A DNA stretch of 64,000 nucleotides from Brachionus manjavacas (lineage: Eukaryota > Rotifera > Eurotatoria > Ploima > Brachionidae): positions 380,001 through 444,000 of the forward strand of contig JAHQIY010000015.1 of NCBI GenBank assembly GCA_019054805.1, given 5' to 3'. This document shows, piece by piece, positions 13,101-23,959 of this stretch; within the stretch, counting starts at the first letter, position 1, and every line of letters begins with the position of its first letter. Under the pieces are notes generated by a model. It made no database searches. It worked only from the letters and a program-made list of their open reading frames with translations, and was not told the origin of the DNA. The position numbers were made by a program, and so were the translations under genes.

Positions 13101-16100
13101 AACATAAAAAATAATTAATTTTTTTTCTTAAAAAAAAAAAAAAAAAAAGAAAATACTTAAAGTTGGCATCCAAATCGGGTTCGTTCATAGCTTTCATTTT
13201 ATCTTCGGCACCTGAGCCTGCTACATGTCCACTAATTTGAGAAAAATTCGATATGCTGGTGTCATCGAATTCTTTTTTGGCCTTTTGCAAATCAGCCTGT
13301 TCTTTCTTGAACAGGAACTGTTTTCGCTGAGCGATCATTAACTTTCTGAGAATGCTTCGCTTGTGGCCATAGTTCAGTTTAAGATTGACCATCTCAGTGC
13401 CTTGCTGGTTGTCTTCTGGATTAAATGGAGTCGATTGACGATTCTTTTGGCCAAGATCGTGGGCCAAAAGAGCAATCTCATCATCGGTCAGAAATCCTGC
13501 TGTAGACTTGTACTCGTGCACATCACTGTAGTCCAATTTTTCCACCTCGGACTCCAGCTCTTCCCACTTATCATCAGAAATCAAATTTAACTTTTTGACC
13601 AGCTTAAGCATCTCATTGTAGTCCTCTCGGTCCACATAGTCCTTCATTTGTCTCTCAATTTTGTTCTTTAGAGTCTTTATTTTTTCCTTTTTGTGATGGT
13701 GTTTGTTGACATCGGACTGATTGTTGTAGTGGTTGTGCGAGTTCATGGTAAACGAGGTGTCCGAGTCCATTTTTTTAAACTTCGATGATTTGGTATCACT
13801 CAAATTGTTGTCCTGATTGTTGTAATTATTGTAGTTTGTTCTATTTGAGCTTTTTAGGTTCGAATTGGACGAATCGTCCACAAAATCAGACATTTCGTTC
13901 ACTGTCTTTATCAGAATCAAGTCGCTTCTCTGCAATTAACAACTCCGAATTATTTTAATACAAATGTAAATCAAAGCGACAAATTTCATTTTAATACATC
14001 TAGAAATTCAATTTTTTCTTAAATGAATCCTTATTTTTTGTTCATTGTCACTTATTCACATCAAGTTAATTTAAAATTTATTTAATCATCCTTTTCTTTG
14101 TAATTTACCCTTTTTTCAATAGTAAAAATATTATTTACATAATAAACACTATTCTAATTAATACAAAAAAATGTTTTCTTTTTTTAAATTAAATTAAGGC
14201 TCATTTTTAAAATAAAAATTCAATAATCATTTACTTTTCATAGTTGTTATAAAACTAATTTAATTAATTGAACATTTTTATCTAAATTTAAAAAAAAAAA
14301 TCTCAATTATCGAAAAAATGTTAGAATTAAAAAAATTTAATTTCGTCTCACTTTAAAAATTTTTTTATTATTATTTAACCCCTCTTATTTATTTAAAATT
14401 TTTCTTGAAAGCTTTAATTAATACATTAACCAAAATTATTAATTTAAATAAATATTTTTCTTACAAATTATTATTCTCAATGGGTTGAAACTAATCAATA
14501 TCAAAAATTTGATATTAAAAAATTTAATCAATTTATCCTAATAATCAAAATTGATAGTTTTATTAATTTTTTACTGTCCTTTTCATTAAATTAATGTTTA
14601 AACCAAAATTTTTAATTAAAAAAAATATTTTTTTTACAAATTATTATTCTCGATGGGTTGAAACTAATCAATATCAAAAATTTAATCAATTTATCCTAAT
14701 AATCAAAATTGATAGTATTATTAATTTTTTACTGTCCTTTTCATTAAATTATTATTTCAACCAATTTAAAATTAATCGCTTTTAAACAAATTAAGAACAA
14801 ACTTTAATTTTAAGTCTATTATTTGAGCTAATGTGTTCGTAAGCGGCCAGACCGAGGCTTTGAGCCAGGCTTACGAAAAGAATTTTGTCTTCAGTCTGGT
14901 CCTGGACCATTTCTAGCATTCTTAGCAGTCTTCGGCGGCACAGGAAGCCCCGTACCATTTTTTGGCACACAATCACCTGGCTTACCAAACTATCTAACTG
15001 TTGATTGAGTATTTCCGGGTGCCACATTTTCAAAAAAACCTACACAACAAATAATTACGAAAGGTTATAATTGTTTTGAATCAAGGAAAGTAATTGTAAA
15101 CCCCGGAACCCACACACACACATACACAAACATAAAAATACACACTTTCATTTAATTTAAATTGAAATAAAATTTAAAAGACTTAACCTTTTTTAGTTAA
15201 AATAAACGTTCGAGTTATAATAGGAGATAAAATTTTTATTAAATATTCACTAATACCCTAAAGACTTATCTATTTTTAAACAAAAGAATTCATTTTAATT
15301 AATAACTCGATCCGTAAGTTTAGGTTGCGCAACGGCTCAATGCAGAATCCTCGCGTAATCTCCGCGAAAATATTCAATTAATTTAAAGCTTTTTCTTTTT
15401 TTTGTTTCTTTCTTTATTCCTAAGCAATTTTCCAATTAAGATCAAAATAGAAAGAGTTTTTTTACAATCGACTGGCAAATAAGCAAGAGTAAGCTAAAAC
15501 TAAAAATTAACACGACCATTTTTTGACAATATTTATTAATCTGATTAAAGCCTATTAGTCGGGATTAACCCCGGCAAAATTTAGAGATATCGATGGTCGT
15601 GTCTATTTTAAAGATTAGAAAACATTTAGTAAACAAAAAACAACAAAATCCCAGCAAATTAAATGTCTTTTATATGAGAAAAAAAAGCTAACCTAATTTT
15701 TGTCTAAAGTTTAATAAATGCTAAAATATTGATTTTTAATTTAATTCCGCCCTTGTTTACATTTAATTAATATCCTTGATTCAACCCCCCATTGATTAAT
15801 GCTTACTTTGGTCTTGCCAATTGCGTAATCCTTGATATCAAGCTCTTTCAGGATGGACTCGCAGTGTTTGCCAATGGGCTTGAGCTCTTTGCACATAGGA
15901 AACGCGATTATCTGGTACTTGTCCAAAAAGTCCTCGAAGTGCATGCGATATGGCCAGCCTTGGTTGCGTATGTGCGCTATGTCCAACAAGCCATTGTACT
16001 TGAGCTGCTCGGATATGAGATCTTGGTCGAATTTGTTCGACTTGCGCTCATGGTTTGGCTTCAGACACCTGAAAAAAAATTGCTAAAATTTTGCTCTAAA

Positions 16101-19100
16101 TTAGCTCTGATTTGACTACTTTTTGTCGCATTTTTTGTCTACACTTCTTAGGCTTTTCTTATTAAACTCGTTAGAAAGCAAATTATCGCCGTACTCATAG
16201 TTATAATTGAGCACGGCAGCACTCACACTCTGATCTATTGATGCATTTACGTCATTGGAACATTTGGTCAAGTTTAAATTTAAATTTAAATTATTCATTA
16301 AGAACACACTAAATTTTTATTTATTCTTAATTAATTTAAAAACTAAAAGAGAAAAATTAACTTCTAGAGTTTTTATTAATTTTCTATTTTTTTTTCAAAA
16401 GAAATAAATATTTTGATTATCAATTAATTTAATTATAAGTCAACATTTTTTTTTTAATTACCTCTGAATTTGTAAGATGACGAATTTTTTTGTAACTAAA
16501 AAAAAGATGAAATCCCCAATTTGTAATTTATTTGAAATATTTTTATTTTTAAATAAAAATTTAAATCAAACACCTATCTTATATAAACTAAGACGGGATA
16601 TTTCCTCAAATTAATTAATCTTGATTATTCAATATTAAAACATAGTTGAAATATTTGTAACCCATAGATAATACAAACATACACAAGTTTAACAAAATAT
16701 TTTCCTAAACACTTAATTTGGACCTTTGTTAACTATGTCCTTAGTTTAAACAAGCAAATATTTGCCATCAACTAGCTCGTATTTGCTAGCTAGGGCGTTA
16801 CCGCTATTCAATTAAGACCCATAATATCAATAGAGGACCTCAGTAGTCTCAACACTCAATTGTTCGGCTAAAATTTCAAAGTGGTCTCTTAATTAAAATA
16901 GCCGCTTATAATTGAAAATAAATTGTTTATTTGCTTTTTAGTCTATCTATCTACGTTCCGAGTATGTTTACTATAACTTTCTTTTTTTCTAAAAGTTAAT
17001 TGTTCACGGTCTAAACTCGCTCTTTAATAGTCAAATCTAAGCTTTTAATAATCTATTTTTTTACCGCACAAAGAACGGCTCCGCGTCTTTCATTTTGTCC
17101 AATAGTTCGGCCAACGAGTTCTATATTAAACAAAAATTTAAAAAATTTTAACATAATATTTCTCAATCTTACTCTAAAATGACAAGTCACTGTCACTTGA
17201 TTTAGCTTATCTTTTTGAATTGTATTTGTTTTAAGTGTTTGACTTAAGAATACAAAAATTTTGAAATAAATAAAAAATTTTATTAAAAAATTACATTCTT
17301 TTTTTGATACTCTTGGTCCTCTTTTGGGTAAAACTGTCCCTTTGTCTTCTCAACTCGTTGGATTTTGGCCGCGATGGCAAATACGGCTTGGCAATAAAGG
17401 CAGTGGCCGAGCGCGAAATTGAGCCCGACTCGGTTCTCTCCACAGAAAAGAGCTCCGATACCACTTCTATATTTGAGTTTTTCAAGCATTCAATGATGTT
17501 TTGGCTCAGATTGTCGCGGTTTTTCTCCAAAAATCCTTTGGCGTTGTAAATCACCCTACCAGCGTAGTGGTTGATGCCAAAAGTGAGATCAGTGGCTCTT
17601 GAGCGCACATATCTGTCCGAGTTTTTCCAGTGAGAGTAGAATTTCTCGACCAGTGAGCTGTCAGAGGCTCGTGGAAACTTTGACTCCTCGTCTAATAAAG
17701 CAAATAGTCCCAGAGGACCCATGAACACTTCTATTAAGTCTTCGTTGTTTTGAAAATCGACAATGTCAAACGGAATGCCTTCATTGAAGTATTCTTCCTC
17801 TTCTTGTAGAAAAATGTGCTCATTGAAATAAAACTGTAGATGTTCATTAGCTGCATTGATGCACAATTGCTCGAAGCTGTTTAGAGAAAAATTTTCAAAG
17901 CCCGACATGTCCAAAATTCCGATTGACGGCAACAAGTCAAGCTTTTCCCTTTGAAATTTAATAAAATTGTTTTAAAATTTTCTTTGTTTAATATTTTAAA
18001 GCTAAGAAGACTTGTCACTATTTATAGTTTGACAAGCACTTTGTATCTTAATCCGCTATCCGTGAAATTTTTGCAACAAATTCGGGATTATTTATAAATC
18101 AAAATAGCTAGATTTTAAAACAGGATATATTTCCTAAATAATTGAACAAAAACAAGATTTTTTACTATTCAAAGCTTTTAATTTTTTTTCAAATTTTAAA
18201 TTCTAAATCTCTTTTTTAAATATATAAAAATATTTAGCTAATAAATTTTGAAAAAAACATTTTTTTAATTGTTTACCCGAGCGCACTATTCGGCTGCAAA
18301 AGCTCATTAATTTGATGAACAATCCATCCAAACAAGCGTTCATATAAAGCTTTGGCAAGTGCATCGCGTCCATCATTAGCCTGGTCTTTATTTTTCAGAC
18401 TAACCACTTTTTCTCCTTTGGTAACATTCGAGCTGGATATGAGGGCAGTGGCCAAAATTTCCTGGTCCAAACACAACAAATTGGACACAACTTCAAGAGG
18501 ATACTCATCGTCAATGTAAACACCGTCAGTTTCTTCGTCTTGGCAGAAAGAAATGTTGGTCAAGTGCAAAACGGCAGCTAAAATGGTAAAAATGAGCGTG
18601 ATGTCCTCATCCAGAAAGCCAACTCTTTTCATTATGTCTTTCTGAGCCTGGAACATCATTTTGCAGTATTTGATCTCGCTCTTGGTCAAATAGGCCTTGC
18701 AGCCCGCACTAGTTCCAAGGATGCGAAAATTTTCCAATGAATCCAGATAGTAATATTCCAATTCCTCTTTTTCCAGTCCGCTAAACATGTAATAAAATAT
18801 GTGGTAGTTTCTTTCGCCCGGTCCGTGATTGACCACTCGGGATTTCTCCAGCAAATAGTCATAGACCTTGGCGCCAAGTATTTGTCCTTCATCTGTAAAA
18901 ATCATTTGAACAAACTTGCCAAATCGGCTCGAATTAGAGTTCATGCATGTCTGTGCATTGCCAAACGCCTCCAACAGTGTGTTCACATCTACAATCTTTT
19001 TTTGCAGTTCCTTATCAAAATCAGTCTTGCACAGGTAAATAATGTGCTGTATCATGAGCTTAGTGCTCTCAGTTTTTCCTGCTCCAGACTCACCCGACAC

Positions 19101-19508
19101 AGCTATGCACTGAGTCGCTTTGTGAAAAAGCATGCGCTGATAGGCCGCGTCTGCCACCCAGAACACATGTGGTGTGAGCAAAGAGCGGAACCTCACTTTT
19201 GAATAGGCCCTGTGCTGCTCTTTCTCGTATATATTCAACTGTTTGAACGGATTTACGGCAATCAGCACATCTCCAATATAAGTCTTTAATTAATAAAATA
19301 AAATTTTTACAAAATATTTAATAAATTTTTAGAATAAAATATAAAAAAAATTTTTTTTCTTTCTTACGTATATTTGTCCATTTTTGTAGCGAACATAGAG
19401 TTCGTTTATAAGAGCCTGTTCATCTAGAAAGTCAAGCTTGGACAAATCGTCCACTTCGCCTTTTCCAGCAGTTCTATATGATTGATCGTACTCAGAAGTA
19501 ACCCGCAT
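4176..19508 (-). CDS. Myosin motor-chitin synthase fusion protein (12 exons)
   Basis: The product is a membrane chitin synthase (family GT2, UDP-GlcNAc to chitin) with an N-terminal myosin motor. Exons, in coding order: 19508-19368, 19283-18277, 17948-17295, 17242-17173, 17120-17065, 16068-15807, 15039-14803, 13929-13157, 13093-12892, 11253-9684, 7438-4619, 4546-4176. All have GT-AG borders and matching phases, giving about 2,720 aa. Motor: P-loop GESGAGKT at about 111-118, switch I NSNSSRFGKF at about 162, switch II DMSGFE at about 396, FRNSLAELLDKM, FVRCLKPN, and one IQ motif at about 754-767. A charged, Asn-rich linker follows (about 810-1075). Next come the N-terminal membrane helices (exons 9-10), the GT2 core with ALDGDVDF (about 1886), EDRWLC (about 1992), QRRRW (about 2029) and SWGTRE (about 2211), then more helices. 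Fusions of this kind are known in mollusc shell and other lophotrochozoan chitin synthases. The start at 19508 precedes DDLSKLDFLDE by only about 20 residues; an upstream exon is not excluded. The short fourth exon (70 nt) is my inference from phase and from myosin homology. Confidence 0.93.
4547..4618 (-). other. Stop-free 72-nt intron in chitin synthase C-terminus
   Basis: On the minus strand the intron starts GTAATAAC and ends with a pyrimidine run and TTTAG. It splits a codon after the first base (G|AT, Asp). Its length is 24 codons with no in-frame stop, so splicing and retention both keep the frame open. Retention would add a Phe-rich hydrophobic stretch to the Asn/Tyr-rich cytoplasmic tail. 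Confidence 0.7.
7562..8065. mobile_element. MITE with TACAGTGGTG terminus and TACGTAA-rich arms
   Basis: The left end at 7562 reads TACAGTGGTGTTCGGGATTT. Two arms of about 120 bp form an inverted repeat (about 7640-7775 against 7948-8065). Both carry TTTGTCC/GGACA, GGCAC and the TTTACGTAAATT core. The right terminal TACAGTGG is missing, so the copy is truncated. It lies in the intron between exons 10 and 11 of the fusion gene. TA-flanked CAGTGGTG ends are typical of Tc1/mariner-derived MITEs. Further copies or ends are seen at 33421, 47467 and 63851. Confidence 0.75.
8644..9150. mobile_element. Palindromic foldback element, about 507 bp
   Basis: The left arm (8644 to about 8880) and right arm (about 8915-9150) are near-perfect reverse complements around a loop near 8897. 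Shared blocks include CGATTTTTTAAATTTTT, TTTCACACTGCATTTAC, the GAACAGAAAAAATG run and GTTTAAACTTAGTTCTG. It has no coding capacity; short open frames inside are chance. It lies in the same intron as the 7562 element. A shorter relative is at 20,300-20,610. Confidence 0.8.
13094..13156 (-). other. Stop-free 63-nt intron in the fusion-gene linker
   Basis: The intron reads GTATTTTC, a long T run, then TTTTCAAAG on the minus strand. It splits a Lys codon (AA|A). The length is 21 codons with no stop in frame, so the reading frame survives retention. It separates the hydrophilic linker from the first chitin-synthase membrane segment. Confidence 0.7.
14452..14757. repeat. Imperfect direct tandem duplication in intron 7
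   Basis: Two units of about 135-140 bp, at 14452-14592 and 14624-14757, share AATTATTATTCT, GGGTTGAAACTAATCAATAT and TTTTTACTGTCCTTTTCATT. The second unit has lost about 15 bp around GATATTAAAAAATTT. It lies in the intron between the IQ-motif exon and the linker exon, with no coding sense. Confidence 0.75.
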
Positions 19509-20299
19509 CTTATTTTTTTTATTTATTTAAAAAAAACATATCTAAAGTTAAATAATTTAAAAATAAATAAACAAAGGTGTTTGGACAATGCACAGAATCC
19601 TTGGCATTAACTTTGACTGTTGTCAAATAGGGGCTTTGCAATCAATATGTCACTAAAGCCATTCTTAATCAATATTTTATTTTAGTTGGACTTAACAAGA
19701 TTTTGGGGCGTATTTACGCTAAAAAGCAAATAGTTTAAGCTTCGGAGCTAAGTGGTCAATGTAACATATGAAAGCTAGACAAGGGAAGTAAGTGAGCAGT
19801 TATTAATTAATTTATTACAAATGTCCGACTTTAAGTGGGTCTTGAAGTTTTGTGGCGATCACTAAAATACAAAAATTGAAAGTTTGTTGCTCGATTATTT
19901 ATTCAAAAGGTTGTTGTATGTAAAAGGATTATTGAAAGAGAGTTTTGTGTTCAGCTTTATTGCCGGTATAAATTTGTCATAAGCCTATTAAGAATGTCTA
20001 AAATTAATTTATCCTAGGTAGTTTGATTTTTTGGAGATGGTAATTGCGAGATTTTTTACAATTAAATCAACTGATCCTTGTAATTGTGGCCTCGTTTTGT
20101 TTCTAGCAAACAAATTTTAATTTAAAGCAAACATGGCTAAATGAAAATTTAGAGGCTTAATTGCATGAATACAAATAAAACTAATTTGTAGTCAATTTTT
20201 TGAAAGTAAAGATTGCAAATTATTTTTATGTTATTTAGAAAATTAAATAAAATCAATTGTTCACCAAATTTTTGGTTTTGTGAAATTCAGTACAAAATG

Positions 20300-20610
20300 A
20301 AAAAAAGAACAGAAAAAATGAAAAAAAAATTGAATAACTTTTTTTCTAAAGGTTTAAACTTAGTTCTGTAAATGCAACTTTCAAAGTTGCATCATACATA
20401 AAAGCCTGCTAAATTTGCAGAGTTATGCAGAAATTAAATTTCAATATAATCGAGCGTGGTGTATTTTGCAGAGATTCTGCACACCATTAGCAGACTTTTA
20501 CAGTTGATGCAACTTTGAATGTTGCATCATGCTGGATTTACAGAATTTATTTTAAACTTTTAGATAAAAAGTTATTAAATTTTTTAATACTTTGTTCTGT
20601 TCTTTTGTAA
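20300..20610. mobile_element. Second copy of the foldback element family
   Basis: The ends are inverted repeats of about 85 bp carrying GAACAGAAAAAATG, GAATAACTTTTT and GTTTAAACTTAGTTCTGTAA, the same blocks as at 8820-8990. The central part, with two AACTTTNAANGTTGCAT palindromes and a GCAGA-rich core, is longer than in the first copy. It lies about 0.8 kb upstream of the fusion-gene start. Confidence 0.75.
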
Positions 20611-20717
20611 ACCCAATTTTTTTTTCGATTCTATTCCATATTCCCCATTTTGGCAAGGAAAGTTCAAAATTTCAATTCAGATCTTTTTTTTAATAGCATT
20701 TATCTCTAAAATTTTTT

Positions 20718-21411
20718 TTGAATTATTTATTTATTTAGTAAATATGAACAAAAACTTACGATTATTGTTCAGCTCTCTTGAGCTATTTTTCTAAAGAGGC
20801 AATAGTTAAACTAGATAAAAGTTATTATTTTTCTATTTTTAAATTGTTTAAGTTCAAATTTGAATCGAAAAACTTTAATGATGTAAATAATTTTTTGGAA
20901 AATATGGCTTATATGCTTTTCAGCATAGATTTTTAGAAAGAATGTTATCATTCTCTTTTAAGACTTTATTCTATCATAACTCGTCTGAGAATTTAAAAAA
21001 TAGATTTTTTAAAAACGACTCGAGAAATTAGAGTTACAATTTAAGGAATAGTGCAAACCTGTTTGAACCGATGGCAAAAACGAATAGTGGAGAAAAAACA
21101 TTTGGGTTTTTTTATTCAAGATAATTTATAGCTTTGTGATCAAACGATCAATTCTGAAATTTACAACATTCAAGCTATCAATTTATAATAATATCAATTT
21201 GATCTTTATTGCCTTTGCAAAAAAATTGAAAAAATTTGATATGAATTTATCAATGTGTTTGTTTTCAAAATAACAGATAATTTTATTATTATAAAAATTA
21301 AAATTTTAATTATTAAAAATTTTATTAAAATAAATAAATGAAGTGTTAGACTACGATAAGGACACTAGCCTATTTGAATTATTTATTTACTTAGTAAATA
21401 TGAACAAAAGT
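20718..21411. repeat. Pair of 40-bp direct repeats in an empty stretch
   Basis: The block TTGAATTATTTATTTA, TTAGTAAATATGAACAAAA occurs at 20718-20757 and again at 21373-21411 with few changes. The 19,509-22,430 stretch otherwise shows no gene apart from the foldback element. The upstream side of the fusion-gene start (19,510-19,650) is its likely promoter region, but no specific box stands out. Confidence 0.5.
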
Positions 21412-22434
21412 TAAAAAAAAGAAAAGCCTATCTAGTAATTATTCACCAGTTAACTTTATAAGTCAAAGCTGCTATGGTTTTTGTACCACAGAACCTAAAA
21501 TCTGTTACTATGATCTACGATCCTCAAATTCAATAACATATCAAGTTAATTATCTTGATGTTTTAATTAAATTAAATTAATATAAAGTGTCATCGTTATC
21601 GCAATGACCATTGTCTACTATCTTTCTTACTTTTAATATTTTATTATTTTGATTTGTGATTGATGTTTTTTAATTATTTCTTCTACCATAAAAATGTAAA
21701 ACTTTATTTCATTTATTTGTCTTATTCGAATATTTCCACAAACAATAAAAAACGTTTACCTAGGCCTTTTGTCGTAATTGTCATAAGTGTTATTTTATTT
21801 AATAAAATAAAATATAAAAAAAAAACAACTAAACGAAATTTTATTAACTTAACCTTATCGGAAGGTTAACAATCTTCGTAAAAATATGAAATTTAATTTA
21901 AAAAACAAAAGAAAATTTATTATGAAATTAAATTTTTCATTCATTGATAAATTTTATTTTTTTTTATTGAACCAAAACTCGAGTTGACATCAAAATTGTT
22001 AAAAAAAAAACAATTAATAATCTTTGAAAAAAAGCTAAATGTTATTTCACCAAATTTTCTCTCTGGTGGTGGCTCTATGAATCATAATTTAAATTGAGCA
22101 ATTAATTTTAATACCTTCGTTATTAATAAAAATATTATTAAAAATAATAAAATCCACTCTTTTTTATTAAACAAAACATCTAATTTAATTGATGATAAAC
22201 AAATATATTAAGAATCCTTTCTTCTAATAAAAATACATTTTAATCAATAATCAAACAATATAATTAATAAATTAACACTTATTTTAATAAGTGAGCTTCT
22301 TTTTTATTAAAAATTATCTAAATTTATTATTGAACATCATTTATTACTCACAAATTTTTGATTGTCAATTATTTCTTATAATGCTATATAAATCCGATGT
22401 AAACATAAGGTTAGCTACTATTAAGGAATAAAAT

Positions 22435-23348
22435 AAATAAGAATTGTTAGTGAAGAAATAAGACTGGATAACGATTATACGTTAGACGATACAACAGACC
22501 AAGATGACTTTCAAGAACCAGTAACAATTAAATCACGAGGAACTGGAAAAATCTATCTACATCACAAAAATTATGAAAGTAATGAAATATTTAAAGAACA
22601 GCTAGAACAAAATTCAATCAGCTCAACAAATTGGAACTCAAATGGCTCAAAGATATTAAAAAACGATAGAAAATTGGAATATTTTTGTCGATACAAAAAA
22701 AATGGATGTAAAGTAGCAATGTATGCATTGACAGCTGATGAGAATCTATTTCGAGTATTTATTTCAGATAATGAACATACTTGCCATCAAGACAATGAAG
22801 AAGAAACAAAAATTCCAGAAGAAACACAAAAACACATCAAACAATTAGATTCACTTGGAACAAAACCAGAAGCAATATTTCATCAATTAACAGTTTTAGG
22901 TATTCCGCCAGTTAAAAAAAGCGACTTGACAAATTTTCTTCAAAAAATTCGTACAGAAAAGAAAGAAGTTGCTATGCCTACACTACAAGATCTTAAAAAC
23001 TGGTGTGATAATCGATTATAATTACCAGAAAGTGAAGATCAAGTATTTGTTGGTAAAAACGAAATTCAAGCATTGCCTGTACAAACGTTCAAAATATTTC
23101 TGACAACAAAAAGATTACTAAGCTTTGCGTGCATCAACAGTCATATTTTATCTGATGCGACTTACAAATTATTATATGGTGGATTTCCACTATTGACCGG
23201 TGGAACAACTGACAAATCAAGAAAACTACATCCATTTGGTTTAGCACTATGCAAAACAAAACAAGAAGATGATTTTGCTTTTTATTTCAAAGCTCTAAAA
23301 GAAAATTGCAAGAAACACTTGGATTTTACAATTAATCAATTGAATTAA
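22435..23348 (+). pseudogene. MULE transposase relic, N-terminal half
   Basis: One reading frame is open from about 22435 to 23348 except for a single TAA at 23019-23021. It begins without an ATG. Residues YFCRYKKNGCKVAMY ... NEHTCH form a FLYWCH/WRKY-like zinc module typical of Mutator-like transposases. A helical linker follows, then the start of the DDE domain: SDATYKLLYGGFPLL with the probable first catalytic Asp at 23153, then HPFGLAL and DDFAFYFKAL. It stops before the second half of the catalytic domain, and a LINE fragment begins just downstream. It is an inactive fragment. Confidence 0.8.
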
Positions 23349-23404
23349 ATACTTTTTAATGACGTTCATTTTCCTGCAAAAAAAATGCACGTCAAATATT
23401 AATA

Positions 23405-23640
23405 ACTCAAAATATCCTTCTTGAGATTATTGACGTTGTCACATCGGCGATGAAGAATAAGAAGCCTATATTCTTCGACTTTGCGAAAGCCTTCGATAAG
23501 GTTCCTCATAGCAGGCTGAATAAGCTAAGAAGTGTTTGCATTCACAGACAACTTCTCGACTGGATTAAACTTTTTCTGAAGGGTAGGAGACAGCGTGTGG
23601 TCCTAGGTTCACACGTCTCAAATTGGAAATATTTTGAAAA
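23405..23640 (+). pseudogene. LINE reverse transcriptase fragment
   Basis: The frame encodes the RT motif A block FFDFAKAFDKVPHSRL, followed by LLDWIKLFLKGRRQRVVLG and VSNW, as in Jockey/CR1-type LINEs. Residues are deleted between the Ile and Phe before FDFAKAF and at NKLRS, and the YADD region is gone. It abuts the 3' side of the MULE relic. Confidence 0.8.
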
Positions 23641-23959
23641 AAGCAAAAATTTCTAATTGAAAACAATGAGTCCTTATGTCCGAATAATTGTATTGTTACA
23701 GGTGAAAAATTTTTTTAAATAAATTCTAACCAATATGAATTACCATCATCTAAAACGTTATTGATTAAGCTTAAAAAAATAATTTTTAAATTTTTAAATG
23801 TAATTCTTTGAATAAAATTAATTTCATCTTGAAAAGTAATTACTTCAGTATTTTTGAATAGGTGTTTATCAAATAATTTTAGATAAATTATTAGATAAAT
23901 TATATTTGTAAACAAATAGATGAAGATTTTTTATAGTTGAAAAAAATTCGAGCATAAAT

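Noticed and set aside
17173-17173. A single-nucleotide exon between AG and GTAAG
   Set aside because: It would restore the frame, but the 70-nt exon ending at the same donor does so too and adds the conserved myosin FR before NSL.
21660-21869. 69-codon plus-strand ORF
   Set aside because: A/T-driven composition, non-conserved appearance, nothing around it.
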